Positions 16,805 to 26,135 of a stretch of DNA of 64,000 nucleotides are shown piece by piece (positions within the stretch are counted from its first letter, which is position 1; the number at the start of each line of letters is the position of its first letter). Under the pieces are notes generated by a model that was given only the letters and a program-made list of their open reading frames with translations, made no database searches and was not told the DNA's origin. The translations under genes were made by a program, and so were the position numbers. The DNA is from Filomicrobium sp. (GTDB taxonomy: Bacteria > Pseudomonadota > Alphaproteobacteria > Rhizobiales > Hyphomicrobiaceae): positions 4,062,501 through 4,126,500 of the forward strand of contig CP051234.1 in the NCBI GenBank assembly GCA_017792465.1, given 5' to 3'.

Positions 16805-18394
16805 ATGACGATCGAGGCAGTCATGCATCTGGCGCTCGGCTTGCTGATCGCCGCGTTTGCCGGACTGCTGATTCTCCCAGCTTATCGGCGGCGGACCATC
16901 CGTCTGACGACGGAAGCCATCAAGCGCTCCATGCCGCTGACGGAAGCCGAAATTCGCGCCGACAAAGACAAGTTGCGCGCAGACTACGTGCTGTCGATCC
17001 ATAAGCTGGAAAGCAAGCTTGAGAAGGCGACGCTGGCGCATGCGCGCCAAAGGGTCGAGATCAATCGGCGCGACGCTGCTATCAGTGCGCTCGAAGGTGA
17101 ACTTGAGCAGTTGCGCGGGTCGCTCGAAGAACATGAAAACGCGCATCGGGTGCTCGAACAGACGATCATGGACCGGCTGCCGCGGGTGGAAAGCCGTCTG
17201 GCGGAAGCCCGCCGTCTGATTTTGCAGCGCGATCGGGAAATCGCTCAGCTTTCGCAGACCGCCGGCAAGCAAGGGCGCGCGCTCGAAGAAGCCAATCAGA
17301 TCAACACCAAGAGCCGTGACGAGATCTTGCGGCTCAACGCGGCAATATCGACGCGGGCGGCACGCGGTCGCGACAGCTATAGCGACGAGCGCCAGGATGG
17401 CGAACTTGCCCTGCGCACCGAGATTGAAACGTTGCGCGCCAAGACTCGCGAACAGTCGTCGATGATCGTACGCCTGCAGGGCCTTCTGGGGCGGACGGGT
17501 GCGCGCGTCGGCCTGGGTGGCGAGCGCAAGTCTGATGAAAACGGATATGCCGGCGGCGATACCGAGGGGTTGGCATTTCGCGATAAGGACGAAGAAATCG
17601 CCCGGCTTCGCGCAGAGCTGGCTGAGGTCGAGGCGACTTTGAGTTCGATGCAGATTTCGGCAGACTCGAAGCAGGAGACGGCGGCCAAGCTCGACTCCAA
17701 ACTGGTTGATTTGCGCCGCGAAAACGAGGAACAGCGCGGCCAGTTGCGCCGGCTTGAAGCGGAGCTATCTGCCTACAAGGATTCTGAGCGCTCAGACAAA
17801 GGGCTGCGCGAAGGTAAGACCGCCATGCGCGCCAAGATCGCGTCGCTTGAATCGCAGTCGAGTGAGCAATCTGAAACGATACAGCGGCTGCGCGCCGAAA
17901 TCGCAGCGGCCAATGAGCGGACGGCGCGTCAGGCGGCGCACTTTACCGAAGAATTGCGCCGGCTTGGCGCGGGTTCGTATCAGACGACGGCGAACGCGGC
18001 CGGGCGGCGAAACGACTATGCGCCGCGGCGTACTCTGACCGACCGTATCAGCGATGTCGGGACGTCCGGGGCCGGCGTTGAGGCCGAGGAGAACGGGCAG
18101 GTGGGAACGGTCGAAGCGCCTCGTGAAGGCGAGCGGTCATCGGGCTTCATGCGGGCTCTGGTGGGCGCTCGTGGCGGCGCATCGCAAGAGCCGCAACCGG
18201 TTCCGGCCGGTGGCACCGCTGCAGTTAGCGGGGCAGGTGCTCGTGCGGAGGTTGGCTCATCGGCCACCTCGCTCGATGATCTGCGTTCGGTTGGCGAAGG
18301 TCAGGGCCAGGCTGAAGATAGCGCTGAGCCAAAGCCAGCACCGCGCCGCGGCGGTCTTTTGGAGCGGATCACACGGGCCGACGGAGCCGAGTAG
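16805..18394 (+). CDS. membrane-anchored coiled-coil protein
   Basis: About 529 residues. One N-terminal membrane segment (MHLALGLLIAAFAGLLILPA) is followed by a basic stop-transfer run (YRRRTIRL) and then about 380 residues of almost continuous heptad-type sequence rich in Glu, Arg, Ala and Leu. The last 130 residues are Gly/Ala/Glu-rich and disordered. The positive-inside rule places the coiled coil in the cytoplasm. Similar proteins are common in this order but uncharacterised. I chose the ATG at 16805 (GGAG at 16790). An upstream open frame to 16709 has no conserved character. Confidence 0.72.
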   Translation: MTIEAVMHLALGLLIAAFAGLLILPAYRRRTIRLTTEAIKRSMPLTEAEIRADKDKLRADYVLSIHKLESKLEKATLAHARQRVEINRRDAAISALEGELEQLRGSLEEHENAHRVLEQTIMDRLPRVESRLAEARRLILQRDREIAQLSQTAGKQGRALEEANQINTKSRDEILRLNAAISTRAARGRDSYSDERQDGELALRTEIETLRAKTREQSSMIVRLQGLLGRTGARVGLGGERKSDENGYAGGDTEGLAFRDKDEEIARLRAELAEVEATLSSMQISADSKQETAAKLDSKLVDLRRENEEQRGQLRRLEAELSAYKDSERSDKGLREGKTAMRAKIASLESQSSEQSETIQRLRAEIAAANERTARQAAHFTEELRRLGAGSYQTTANAAGRRNDYAPRRTLTDRISDVGTSGAGVEAEENGQVGTVEAPREGERSSGFMRALVGARGGASQEPQPVPAGGTAAVSGAGARAEVGSSATSLDDLRSVGEGQGQAEDSAEPKPAPRRGGLLERITRADGAE

Positions 18395-18494
18395 GCTCTT
18401 GGCGAGTCAGCTCTAGTTCCCATCCCCGCATTGGAAATACAACTTCATTTCGACGACATTTGATCTGGGAGGGCGGGACGAGTTCGCCGCGGAT

Positions 18495-18983
18495 TCACTT
18501 GTCTGGGGTGAATCGGAAGCGGGATTTGATTGCGCCCGTCTCGGTGTCGATGACCAGGGCTTCCGTCTGGCCGCCGGTGTCGATATGAACGAGAATCCCA
18601 TTCGCGACCGGTGACATCGATTTGACGGTTGCTCCTTCGGGGAGCGATACGACGAATTCGGTGGTGCCGTTGCCTGCAGCACTGCCAGATTGCGCCGCCA
18701 GGTCGCTGCGGGTTGAGGTTGGTGTCTCAACACCCTGCTGGGCCCGCTTTTGGGTGTCGGCGACCGTTGTTTCAGCCGGTTGCAAGGCGAGGTAGGCTAT
18801 GCGACCGATGACGGTCGCAAAACCGAGGATCAGCACGGCACCCAAAGCGATGACCAGGATCTGCAGTCGGCGTACCGTTTCGGGCTGCTCGATCCATGAC
18901 GTGGAGGCTGGTTCGGCCTCGTTGCCGTCTGTTTCCGGCGCACTTTGGGAAGGTGGCACTTTGCTGGTCATCGGGTCTTCCAT
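18495..18983 (-). CDS. hypothetical single-pass membrane protein
   Basis: 162 residues. A soluble head of 40 residues is followed by one membrane segment (LQILVIALGAVLILGFATVI) and a periplasmic part of about 100 residues. The end has small beta-like motifs (FVVSLPEGATVKSMSPVANG, then VLVIDTETGAIKSR) similar in plan to DUF6476-type proteins of Rhodobacterales, in which a short propeller-like blade ends IFDxxTG. I do not claim family membership. It is divergent from the pseudouridine synthase gene with only 42 bases between the start codons. Confidence 0.65.
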   Translation of the reverse strand: MEDPMTSKVPPSQSAPETDGNEAEPASTSWIEQPETVRRLQILVIALGAVLILGFATVIGRIAYLALQPAETTVADTQKRAQQGVETPTSTRSDLAAQSGSAAGNGTTEFVVSLPEGATVKSMSPVANGILVHIDTGGQTEALVIDTETGAIKSRFRFTPDK

Positions 18984-19025
18984 GTCCCTTTCATCGGGTG
19001 CGCTAATATTTTGAGGACACTGCGC

Positions 19026-20051
19026 GTGAACGAAGTCTCGTGCGAAGCAACCGCTCAGGAAGAAGACGCAGGCGAACGTATCGACCGTTGGCTTGCCGGG
19101 CAGTTTCCGGAATTCAGCCGGTCGCGCATTCAGGCGCTGATCAAGGCGGGGGCTGTGTCGTCGAACGGCGGGACGATAGGCGACGCCAAGGAGCGGGTCA
19201 AACCGGGGCAGACCTATCAGATGGTGGTGCCGGAGGCGGTTGATCCGGAACCCAAGGGCGAAGACATCGCTCTAAGTGTCGTTTTCGAGGACGAGCATCT
19301 CATCGTTATCGACAAGCTGGCGGGTCTCGTCGTGCATCCGGCGCCTGGGCACAGCTCCGGCACGCTCGTCAACGCGCTCATCGCGCATTGTGGCGACAGC
19401 CTATCGGGTATTGGCGGCGTGAAACGGCCAGGGATCGTGCACCGGCTTGATAAGGAGACGTCTGGGCTTTTGGTGGTGGCAAAGACCGATCAGGCGCATC
19501 AGTCGCTGTCGGAGCAGTTCGCCGAGCATGGCCGGGACGGGCGTCTGCATCGGGCCTATCTGGCGCTGGCGTGGGGCGTCTTCGACCGGCCAAGTGGGGT
19601 GATCGATGCGCCGCTGGGGCGTAGTTCGTCCAATCGCCTGAAGATGGCGGTTGTTCCCGAAGCGGCCGGCCGGTTTGCGCGGACGCATTATCACGCGCTG
19701 GAAACCTTTCAGGATGCCGACGGACAGGACGCCGTCTCATTGCTGCGGCTAGAGCTGGAAACGGGCCGAACCCATCAGATCCGCGTGCACCTGGCGCATG
19801 TCCGGCATCCCGTGTTGGGAGACCCGGTCTATGGCACGGGTTTCAAGGCAAGCTCCAGGCGGCTTGGCGATGCGGCCCGGGCAGAGCTGGCCAAGCTGAA
19901 GCGCCAGGCGCTGCACGCGGCTGAGCTGGGTTTTGAGCACCCTGTGACGGGGGAAGACCTCGAGTTCGAAAGCGAACTGCCTGACGATATGGCCCGCCTT
20001 GTCAGCGCTCTGGAAGAGGCTGAAAAGCCAGATAAACCCACAGCCGACTGA
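19026..20051 (+). CDS. rluD: RluA-family pseudouridine synthase (RluD-like)
   Basis: About 341 residues. An N-terminal S4 RNA-binding domain ([20 protein letters not shown], then [11 protein letters not shown]) is followed by the RluA catalytic domain with the Asp motif [19 protein letters not shown] and the [14 protein letters not shown] motif. In E. coli RluD makes the pseudouridines of helix 69 of 23S rRNA (1911, 1915, 1917). The length and the presence of S4 fit RluD better than RluA. I chose a GTG at 19026 with GAGGA eight bases upstream; an ATG earlier in the frame would start inside the divergent gene. Confidence 0.9.
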   Translation: MNEVSCEATAQEEDAGERIDRWLAGQFPEFSRSRIQALIKAGAVSSNGGTIGDAKERVKPGQTYQMVVPEAVDPEPKGEDIALSVVFEDEHLIVIDKLAGLVVHPAPGHSSGTLVNALIAHCGDSLSGIGGVKRPGIVHRLDKETSGLLVVAKTDQAHQSLSEQFAEHGRDGRLHRAYLALAWGVFDRPSGVIDAPLGRSSSNRLKMAVVPEAAGRFARTHYHALETFQDADGQDAVSLLRLELETGRTHQIRVHLAHVRHPVLGDPVYGTGFKASSRRLGDAARAELAKLKRQALHAAELGFEHPVTGEDLEFESELPDDMARLVSALEEAEKPDKPTAD

Positions 20052-20316
20052 ACCGATTGGCCCTTCATCACGTTAAGTTCTCGAAAACGCGATCAATCGT
20101 GGTTTGCCCTGCGGGCGTGCGGGTTCTTAAAAGAGAAGTGTGTAGGGATTTATGAAGGTTACATTTATGCCGCTCTGTAATGAAATGGCCACAATTGTGT
20201 AGCTTTCTGTCCGGCTGCTTTCAGCACAGGTTTGAACTCTGACCCATGCAGCCTGCGGTTCGTATCTCTTTGCCGGGATGCGGAACGTTGAGGTCAGGTT
20301 GATAGCGAGGTTAACG

Positions 20317-21216
20317 ATGGCGACGAAAACTCTTCCTAGTGTCGGATCCGGTTCTGTCGGGCTGTCGCGTTATCTCGACGAAATCCGCAAGTTTCCAATG
20401 CTGGAGCCGGATGAGGAATACATGCTGGCGAAAAGCTGGCAGCAGCATACCGACAGCGAAGCCGCCCACAAGCTGGTGACGTCGCACCTTCGTTTGGTGG
20501 CGCGCATTGCGATGGGCTATCGCGGCTACGGCTTGCCGATCGGCGAAGTCATCTCAGAAGGTAACGTTGGTCTGATGCAGGCGGTGAAGCGGTTCGATCC
20601 GGATCGCGGTTTCCGTCTGGCGACGTATGCCATGTGGTGGATCCGTGCGTCGATCCAGGAATACATCCTGCGTTCGTGGTCGCTCGTGAAGATGGGTACG
20701 ACGGCGGCGCAAAAGAAGCTGTTCTTCAACCTGCGCCGCGCCAAGTCGCAGTTGCAGGCGCTCGATGACGGCGACCTGAAGCCGGAACACGTGGAAGCGA
20801 TCGCGACCAAGCTTGGTGTCAGCGAAGACGATGTCATTTCGATGAACCGCCGTCTGGGTGGAGACTCGTCGCTGAACGCTCCGCTGCGCGCGGATGCCGA
20901 AGCGGGTGGCGAGTGGCAGGACTGGCTGGTCGACGATACGCCCGACCAGGAAACGCAGCTTGCCGAAAGCGAAGAACTGGTTCGCCGCCGCGAGTATCTG
21001 TCGTCGGCACTCAGCACGTTGAACGAGCGCGAGCGGCGTATTTTCGAAGCACGTCGTTTGCAGGACGATCCGCTGACGCTGGAAGACTTGTCTTCCGAGT
21101 TCGGTGTGTCGCGCGAGCGTATCCGGCAGATCGAAGTGCGCGCCTTTGAGAAGGTTCAAAAGGCGGTGCAGTCGGAAGCTAAGCGCAGCGAAGCTCCTGC
21201 GGCGGCTCAGCCGTAA
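20317..21216 (+). CDS. rpoH: RNA polymerase sigma-32 factor
   Basis: 299 residues. Region 2 has GLMQAVKRFDPDRGFRLATY and MWWIRASIQEYILRSW; the RpoH box reads AAQKKLFFNLRRAK; region 4.2 has LSSEFGVSRERIRQIEVRAF. The RpoH box distinguishes heat-shock sigma from RpoD. RpoH directs transcription of chaperones and proteases. Many Hyphomicrobiales carry more than one rpoH copy; I cannot tell from this window. The start at 20317 has GAGG upstream. Adjacent upstream bases (20052-20316) must contain its promoter; downstream is a strong terminator. Confidence 0.96.
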   Translation: MATKTLPSVGSGSVGLSRYLDEIRKFPMLEPDEEYMLAKSWQQHTDSEAAHKLVTSHLRLVARIAMGYRGYGLPIGEVISEGNVGLMQAVKRFDPDRGFRLATYAMWWIRASIQEYILRSWSLVKMGTTAAQKKLFFNLRRAKSQLQALDDGDLKPEHVEAIATKLGVSEDDVISMNRRLGGDSSLNAPLRADAEAGGEWQDWLVDDTPDQETQLAESEELVRRREYLSSALSTLNERERRIFEARRLQDDPLTLEDLSSEFGVSRERIRQIEVRAFEKVQKAVQSEAKRSEAPAAAQP

Positions 21217-21257
21217 GCTGGCTGGCGCGACGGAAACGTCGATATCGTTCTATGATG

Positions 21258-21288
21258 AAGCGAGGGATCAAGCGTCCCTCGCTTTTTT
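21258..21288 (+). terminator. rho-independent terminator of rpoH
   Basis: A perfect 10-bp stem AAGCGAGGGA/TCCCTCGCTT encloses the loop TCAAGCG and runs into a T stretch. It ends 24 bases before the next start codon. Confidence 0.92.
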
Positions 21289-21311
21289 CGTTTGGGACAA
21301 AAAGGGTTGCG

Positions 21312-21590
21312 ATGAGCGCCGTGTTTGGCGTCTTGGCAGTTGTACTTTGGCTTGCTGTCATTGTTCGCCAGGGTAAGCGAAGAAATGAATTCATTGCTCT
21401 CTTAGAGCAGCATGCCCCTGAGAAAGTACTCAGCTTCAAGGGGCGGATCGGTCGGAATGGACTGGCTGGTCATTTCCAGACGGGCAATCCTCAGTTGGAC
21501 CGAACTTTTAAGCGCTTCCAAGACGAGGTCGTTCTTCTTCGTTTTCTAACGATCGCATCTTTTTTCGCGGCGATCTTGATGCCGTGGTAG
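21312..21590 (+). CDS. small membrane protein
   Basis: About 92 residues; not recognised. One N-terminal membrane segment (VFGVLAVVLWLAVIV), a charged soluble middle (KRRNEFIALLEQHAPEKVLS) and a second hydrophobic end (FLTIASFFAAILM). The ATG at 21312 follows AAAAGGG by several bases; earlier codons lie inside the rpoH terminator and are unlikely to be translated. The gene is separated from rpoH by that terminator, so it should have its own promoter or depend on read-through. Confidence 0.5.
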   Translation: MSAVFGVLAVVLWLAVIVRQGKRRNEFIALLEQHAPEKVLSFKGRIGRNGLAGHFQTGNPQLDRTFKRFQDEVVLLRFLTIASFFAAILMPW

Positions 21591-22674
21591 TTGTCGAGTG
21601 GAACAAGTTTTTGTTGGCGCGTTTGCAAACTTGGCACGGGCGTCATCCCGCCGAAGGGCGGTATCCGTCCACGTTGGAAGAAATTGCAGACCGTTTCAAC
21701 GATACCGGAGTGGATAGATCCCGCACCGTTGCCCGCCTGACCAAAATTCCAGCAAACTCGCTGGCAGCCTGCCTAATCTCGATTCATAAGTCCAAAAGTA
21801 TGGTTTGACGGCAACGCCCTGGAACGATTGCGGAACGTCAAGGCCGGTTCTGTTACAAATTCATCGTAAGAATCAATTAACTTTTGACTTGCGAGAGGTT
21901 GGGTCCTCTCCGGGCTTTCGAGACACACTTTCGTGTCTTGCAAAGATCGCCGCGTGCGCGTCGGACCGAAAGGGGCAACATGCCCTTACCGTTTTTTGAG
22001 CCAGGCAATAAGATCGCCGGCCTCAGCTGGCAAAGACCCGAACGAGCTTGGATGGAGCCGTTCAATAGCGGTCTTGTCAGCAGCAAAAACGTTCCTCTCG
22101 TAAATGAGCCATCCCGGACAATCTCAACATCGCTGAGCTCATCGTCACTGCCCGGTCACGGCAGCGAACGCAATCGCGTTTGCGCTTTGATGATCAGGCG
22201 ACGGCGTGTCGAGCGAAGTCGCGTTCAGGTCGATGTCGAGCACCCTACTCGAAGACGGAGCGGCCCATGCTGAAGCGCCTCCTTCCCCGAACGGTTCCGG
22301 TCCAGTTGAAGCGCAGTACGAGTTTCCTACGCACTCCTGTCGATACCGACCGAACGTTTTTACTTCTGTGGCGCCTCAGACTCCATCATCCTCCAAGTCC
22401 TACTTAAGTGAGCCCTAGCTGGCGGCCGGGTGCGACGGCAACGCCAGCCACAGCGGAATAAAAAAGGCCTGTCCCATTCTTGAGTTGGGATAGGCCTTTG
22501 TTTTTTATTGGTTCCACACTTCCTAAAGTCGTGTGGAGACGGTGACACCAAGCCAACCGCTGAGAATTTGGGGTCCGCATTTTCAGCCAACATTCGGCAG
22601 GCCGATGTTGGGCTGTGCTACTCACCAGCGTTGGCGCAGATGCTTTTGGAGCATTGCGCCGGCGCGAGCAGCAA
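21591..22674. other. gene-free kilobase downstream of rpoH
   Basis: No open frame here has convincing coding character. The stretch holds a small hairpin (AGACAC/GTGTCT at 21921-21938) and ends with the bidirectional terminator at 22463. Possible contents are a decayed gene, an untranslated RNA ending at that terminator, or both. Nothing more specific can be supported. Confidence 0.5.
22461..22509. terminator. bidirectional rho-independent terminator
   Basis: The 14-bp stem AAAGGCCTGTCCCA pairs with TGGGATAGGCCTTT (one G-T pair) and has A-runs before and T-runs after, so it works on both strands. On the minus strand it ends amiC transcription, 176 bases past its stop. Confidence 0.88.
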
Positions 22675-23985
22675 TCACTCGATGCCGGCGAGGATTGGCA
22701 TGCGGGCGGCCTGGTGGCTGAAGTAGTTATCAACCGCGGTGACGATGCCGCCGCTGACTTCACTGCGCCAGCTTTCCGACTTGAGCCGCTTGGCGTCGGC
22801 CTTGTTGGTCACGTAAGCGAGTTCGATCAGGACCGACGGGACCAACTGGGTCTTCAGTACCTTGAAGCCTGCCGTGCGGTGCGGCGTCGAGCGGAAGTTC
22901 GTCTTCGATCCCATGAAGCGGACGACCGAACGTGAGAACAAGTCGGTGCGGACTTCGGTGGCGCGGGCATCCATCCGGGCGAGATCCGAAAGCAGGTCTT
23001 CGACGATGTTGCGGTCTTTCTTGCCGATGCCGGCAAAACGCTCTTTGGAAACCCTGACGCGGCCTGCCGTCTTCACGGCGGAGGCTTTCAGTCTTTTCGC
23101 CATTGATGGACGAAGCGAATAGATGGTTGCGCCGCTTGCAGACGAGCGTGCGTAGTCGGCGTGAATGGCGATGAACAGCGCGGCTTTTTTGCGCTCGGCG
23201 AAATCGCGACGCTCACTCAGCGGAATGAAGGTGTCGTCTTCGCGGGTCATCAGGACTTCATAGCGGCCCGTCGCCTGGAGTTTCTTGCGCAGCGTGAGGG
23301 CAAAGGCCAAAACGACGTTCTTTTCAACAGCTCCGTTCTTGACTGCGCCGCTGTCATGTCCGCCGTGTCCAGGATCCAGAACGATGAGCGGTTTGGCGCG
23401 ACGCTTGTTGAGCGTTGCAACGGTTTCGGCAGCGCGCGGCATTGGTGGTTGCAGGCCGCTGGCACCCAAGCCGGCCGGTTTTGCGAAGGGGGCATCCTCA
23501 AGCTTGCGGGCGATCGTTGGAGCTGGCTGCGGGCCAACCAAAGGCACGATATCGAGGCTCAGGAGATAACCCTTGCCCGAGCGCTCGAGCTTCGAGCTTT
23601 CGACGACGACGGGCTCGGTGACGTTGATGACAACGCGCGACTTGCCTTTGCCGGCCTTCCCACCGTGAAAGCCGCTGACCAGGCCGACGGGCCCGGATTT
23701 CGGCAGTGGTGGAAGCTGCAAGCTCACTTCGCCCATCTCGACGACAACGCGGTTGGGCTTCGAAAGTGCGATGATGTGAAAGTCCGTGCGCTTTGCCAAA
23801 GCGACGATGAAGCGAGTCTTCTTTTTGATCGCAACACCGGCTGGCTTATTGGCGCCATCCAGACTCGTCTTTGCGGCCGAGGCCGTCGTCGGTGCAAAAC
23901 CGATGACGCCAGCAGCCAGCGTTAATGCGGCAAGCAAGCGGGTAGCGTGCGCGCAGTTAAGCGCACGCTTTGCATTTAGACCCAT
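22675..23985 (-). CDS. amiC: N-acetylmuramoyl-L-alanine amidase with AMIN domain
   Basis: 436 residues. A signal peptide (LLAALTLAAGVIGFAPTTASA) leads to an AMIN-type beta domain (residues 55-150), which targets such enzymes to the division site. The Amidase_3 domain follows, with zinc ligands His207 in VLDPGHGGHDSGA, Glu221 in AVEKNVV and His275 in FIAIHAD. It cleaves the peptide stem from N-acetylmuramic acid during daughter-cell separation. A second catalytic Glu (VLIELAYVTN) is present. In many alphaproteobacteria amiC is divergent from rne; here no rne lies upstream of 23985. Confidence 0.93.
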   Translation of the reverse strand: MGLNAKRALNCAHATRLLAALTLAAGVIGFAPTTASAAKTSLDGANKPAGVAIKKKTRFIVALAKRTDFHIIALSKPNRVVVEMGEVSLQLPPLPKSGPVGLVSGFHGGKAGKGKSRVVINVTEPVVVESSKLERSGKGYLLSLDIVPLVGPQPAPTIARKLEDAPFAKPAGLGASGLQPPMPRAAETVATLNKRRAKPLIVLDPGHGGHDSGAVKNGAVEKNVVLAFALTLRKKLQATGRYEVLMTREDDTFIPLSERRDFAERKKAALFIAIHADYARSSASGATIYSLRPSMAKRLKASAVKTAGRVRVSKERFAGIGKKDRNIVEDLLSDLARMDARATEVRTDLFSRSVVRFMGSKTNFRSTPHRTAGFKVLKTQLVPSVLIELAYVTNKADAKRLKSESWRSEVSGGIVTAVDNYFSHQAARMPILAGIE

Positions 23986-24190
23986 GTCGGTTGACCCCCG
24001 TCTACGCGAATAGGCTTGTACTGTTTCTAGAGGATCACAGTCAGCTCAGAAAATGGCCAAATCCAGGAAGGGATCGGGCGCTGTTGTGATTTTGTCTCGA
24101 AGTCGTGAAGATTTCGTTAAGATTAATGAGATCCTAACCGTTTCTTTGGCGCGGCATTTGATCTGCCGCAAACGCGATACCGACGCTCGG

Positions 24191-24646
24191 CTATTTTGCC
24201 CAACGCTTCAGGGCTGCGGTATCGGTCTCGCGGGCGTCGACCCAATCGGCTGTGCCGTCAGGCCGGGCCTCTTTCTTCCAGAACGGTGCCTGCGACTTCA
24301 GATAGTCCATCAGGAATTCAGCGGCTTCGAAAGCGGCGTGGCGATGGGCGGACGCGGTGATGACCAGGACGATGTTGGCGCCGGGTTTGAGTTCGCCGAT
24401 GCGGTGAATGATGAGACTTGCCGATAACGGCCAGCGTTCTGCGGCTTCGGCTTCGACGCGGGCGAGTTCGGCTTCGGTCATGCCGGGATAGTGTTCGAGC
24501 GTCATGGTTGAGATCGCTTCGTCACCGGCTGTGCCGCGCACGGTTCCCGTAAAGGTGACGATGGCGCCGATGTCGGTTCTGCCGGCCGTGATCGCTGCCA
24601 TTTCGGCGCTGATATCGAAGTCTTCGGCTTGAACGCGGACGCCCAT
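24191..24646 (-). CDS. moaE: molybdopterin synthase catalytic subunit
   Basis: 151 residues. Motifs include GAIVTFTGTVRG, LEHYPGMTEAELARVEAEA, LIIHRIGELKPG and FLMDYLKSQAPFWKKE, which carries the active-site lysines. MoaE with MoaD adds the dithiolene sulfurs to precursor Z in molybdenum cofactor synthesis. The ATG lies three bases after the moaD stop and its binding site (GGAGG) is inside moaD, so the two are translated together. Confidence 0.96.
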   Translation of the reverse strand: MGVRVQAEDFDISAEMAAITAGRTDIGAIVTFTGTVRGTAGDEAISTMTLEHYPGMTEAELARVEAEAAERWPLSASLIIHRIGELKPGANIVLVITASAHRHAAFEAAEFLMDYLKSQAPFWKKEARPDGTADWVDARETDTAALKRWAK

Positions 24647-24649
24647 GTT

Positions 24650-24952
24650 TCAGCCTCCGGTTACCGGCGGGAAGAAGGCGATTTCGGCGGCGCCGGCGAT
24701 TTTTGCGTCGGAGCGGGCGTGGGTTTGGTCTATGGCGACGCGGATGACGTCGGCGCGGGCAAATGCGGCCTCATAATTCTCGCCGCGGGCTTTCAGCCAG
24801 TCGATTAGGTCGGCGACGGTTTCGATTTTCGCCGGCAAGGACGCCACTTCATCAGCGGTGCCGACTTTTTCGCGAACCCAGGCGAAATAGCGCAACGTAA
24901 CGGTGCGTTCATCGGCGTCTGTGGGCTTCGAAGCCTGGCTGAGGGTTGTCAT
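24650..24952 (-). CDS. moaD: molybdopterin synthase sulfur carrier subunit
   Basis: About 100 residues of ubiquitin-like fold. It begins after a 16-residue head with VTLRYFAWVREKVG, has VADLIDWLKARG, and ends in the required Gly-Gly (AEIAFFPPVTGG), which is thiocarboxylated by MoeB. It is the partner of the next gene, moaE. The start at 24952 lies 11 bases after the pgsA stop. A longer upstream frame reads through pgsA and was rejected. Confidence 0.94.
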   Translation of the reverse strand: MTTLSQASKPTDADERTVTLRYFAWVREKVGTADEVASLPAKIETVADLIDWLKARGENYEAAFARADVIRVAIDQTHARSDAKIAGAAEIAFFPPVTGG

Positions 24953-24962
24953 CGCTTTGGGT

Positions 24963-25544
24963 TCAACTCCGGTTGTCTTCACGGCTGTCGGCAGCTGCGG
25001 CGTGGCGGACAGCGGCGAGCAGATAATCGCTGCCAGTCCAGAGGGTAAGCAGTGCGGCCATCCAGAGCAAGACGAGGCCGCATAGGGTCGTACCGGGAAG
25101 ATGGGGCTCGATGGCCGGGGCGGCAATAAGGAGCGCCAGGGCGATCATCTGGATTGCGGTTTTCCATTTGGCAAGATTGGTCACGCGGACCTTGACGTCG
25201 AGCGTGGCGAGATATTCGCGCAGACCGGACACCAGGATTTCGCGCGACAGAATGATAAGCGCGGCAAACAGGTGCAGGCTGGGCAGGGTGCCGTCTGCGA
25301 CCAGCATCAGCAGGGCGGCCGCGACCAGCAGCTTGTCGGCGATCGGATCGAGCATCGCGCCGAATTCGGTATGCATCTGCCAGCTGCGCGCGAGGTGTCC
25401 GTCGAGCCAGTCTGTGAATGAGGCGACAGCAAAAATCGCGAGCGCTGTGAACCGGGCGGTCGAGCCGTCGAGGAAATACATCGCGAAGACGAATGCAGGG
25501 ACCGCAAAGATGCGTCCGACGGTCAGGATATTGGGCAGGTTCAT
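24963..25544 (-). CDS. pgsA: CDP-diacylglycerol-glycerol-3-phosphate 3-phosphatidyltransferase
   Basis: 193 residues with four to six membrane segments. The CDP-alcohol phosphotransferase signature D-x2-D-G-x2-A-R-x8-G-x3-D-x3-D is seen from DWLDGHLARSWQMHTEFG to MLDPIADKLL. PgsA makes phosphatidylglycerol phosphate, the precursor of phosphatidylglycerol and cardiolipin. It is first in an apparent pgsA-moaD-moaE operon. The order uvrC-pgsA-moaD-moaE is conserved in many Hyphomicrobiales; here a small secreted-protein gene with its own terminator stands between uvrC and pgsA. Confidence 0.95.
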   Translation of the reverse strand: MNLPNILTVGRIFAVPAFVFAMYFLDGSTARFTALAIFAVASFTDWLDGHLARSWQMHTEFGAMLDPIADKLLVAAALLMLVADGTLPSLHLFAALIILSREILVSGLREYLATLDVKVRVTNLAKWKTAIQMIALALLIAAPAIEPHLPGTTLCGLVLLWMAALLTLWTGSDYLLAAVRHAAAADSREDNRS

Positions 25545-25731
25545 CGCGCTGGTCAGTGCTGCTCGTGGTGGAAGGCGGGTGGCTGCGGCCGGATGTTGGT
25601 CAAGAGGCTTTGGCAGTCCGGCGCTTAGTGTGGATTTGATTTGAAGGTCAATGCCATATCCGCGGACCGGCGTCAGGGTGCAACTGGAAAAATTCTACTT
25701 GGCCGAATGCATCACCGGGGCGCTTGCGCAC

Positions 25732-25761
25732 GAAAAAGCCCCGGAGCAACGCCCCGGGGCC
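25732..25761 (-). terminator. terminator of the small basic secreted-protein gene
   Basis: The stem GCCCCGG/CCGGGGC is followed on the minus strand by TTTTT. It lies 33 bases past the stop at 25794 and 190 bases before pgsA. Confidence 0.82.
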
Positions 25762-25793
25762 TTTGTCTCGTCGAGCATTGCGCTCGTGCCAGC

Positions 25794-26135
25794 TCAATAG
25801 CAACCGCGGCGGCGCATGCATTTGCGATAACGCCAGCCATATCCGTGGCGGTCACGGCAGATGCGATGGCGGACGGTGCAGCGGCGATAGCGGCGATGGC
25901 GGTGGCAAGCGCCTTTGTGGCGGTGCAGGGCTCTGTAACCGAGCCCACGGACGTATCCGCGGCGCACTCTGCAATGCCAGCCGTGCGTTTTCTGGACCAG
26001 GCTTGGAGCGATGGTCTGCGCGATTTTCGGGCTGTTCAATCCCGGTGCCGAAACTACGGCAGCCTCAGTCGGTGCATTCGCACTCATAGCGAAGGCAACG
26101 AATAAAGCTGCCAGGAATAGTCCGAGTTTTTTCAT
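25794..26135 (-). CDS. small secreted basic Arg/His/Cys-rich protein
   Basis: About 113 residues. A clear signal peptide (KLGLFLAALFVAFAMSANA) precedes a short linker. The last 65 residues are extremely rich in Arg, His, Tyr and Cys (about 20 Arg and six Cys), in patterns such as CRVRRGYVRGLGYR, CHRHRRYRRC, CRDRHGYGWRYRKC and a final RRRGCY. Two or three degenerate repeats of CxxxRxRRGYxxR seem present. Short secreted proteins with this composition are annotated as hypothetical in Hyphomicrobiales. Metal or nucleic-acid binding is possible but unproven. The ATG at 26135 has GGAGAG upstream; a strong terminator follows, so it is its own transcription unit within the uvrC-pgsA cluster. Confidence 0.72.
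   Translation of the reverse strand: MKKLGLFLAALFVAFAMSANAPTEAAVVSAPGLNSPKIAQTIAPSLVQKTHGWHCRVRRGYVRGLGYRALHRHKGACHRHRRYRRCTVRHRICRDRHGYGWRYRKCMRRRGCY

Noticed and set aside
21584-21808. Plus-strand frame of 74 codons after the small membrane gene
   Set aside because: It begins at a GTG overlapping the previous stop, has no binding site of note and no recognisable fold.
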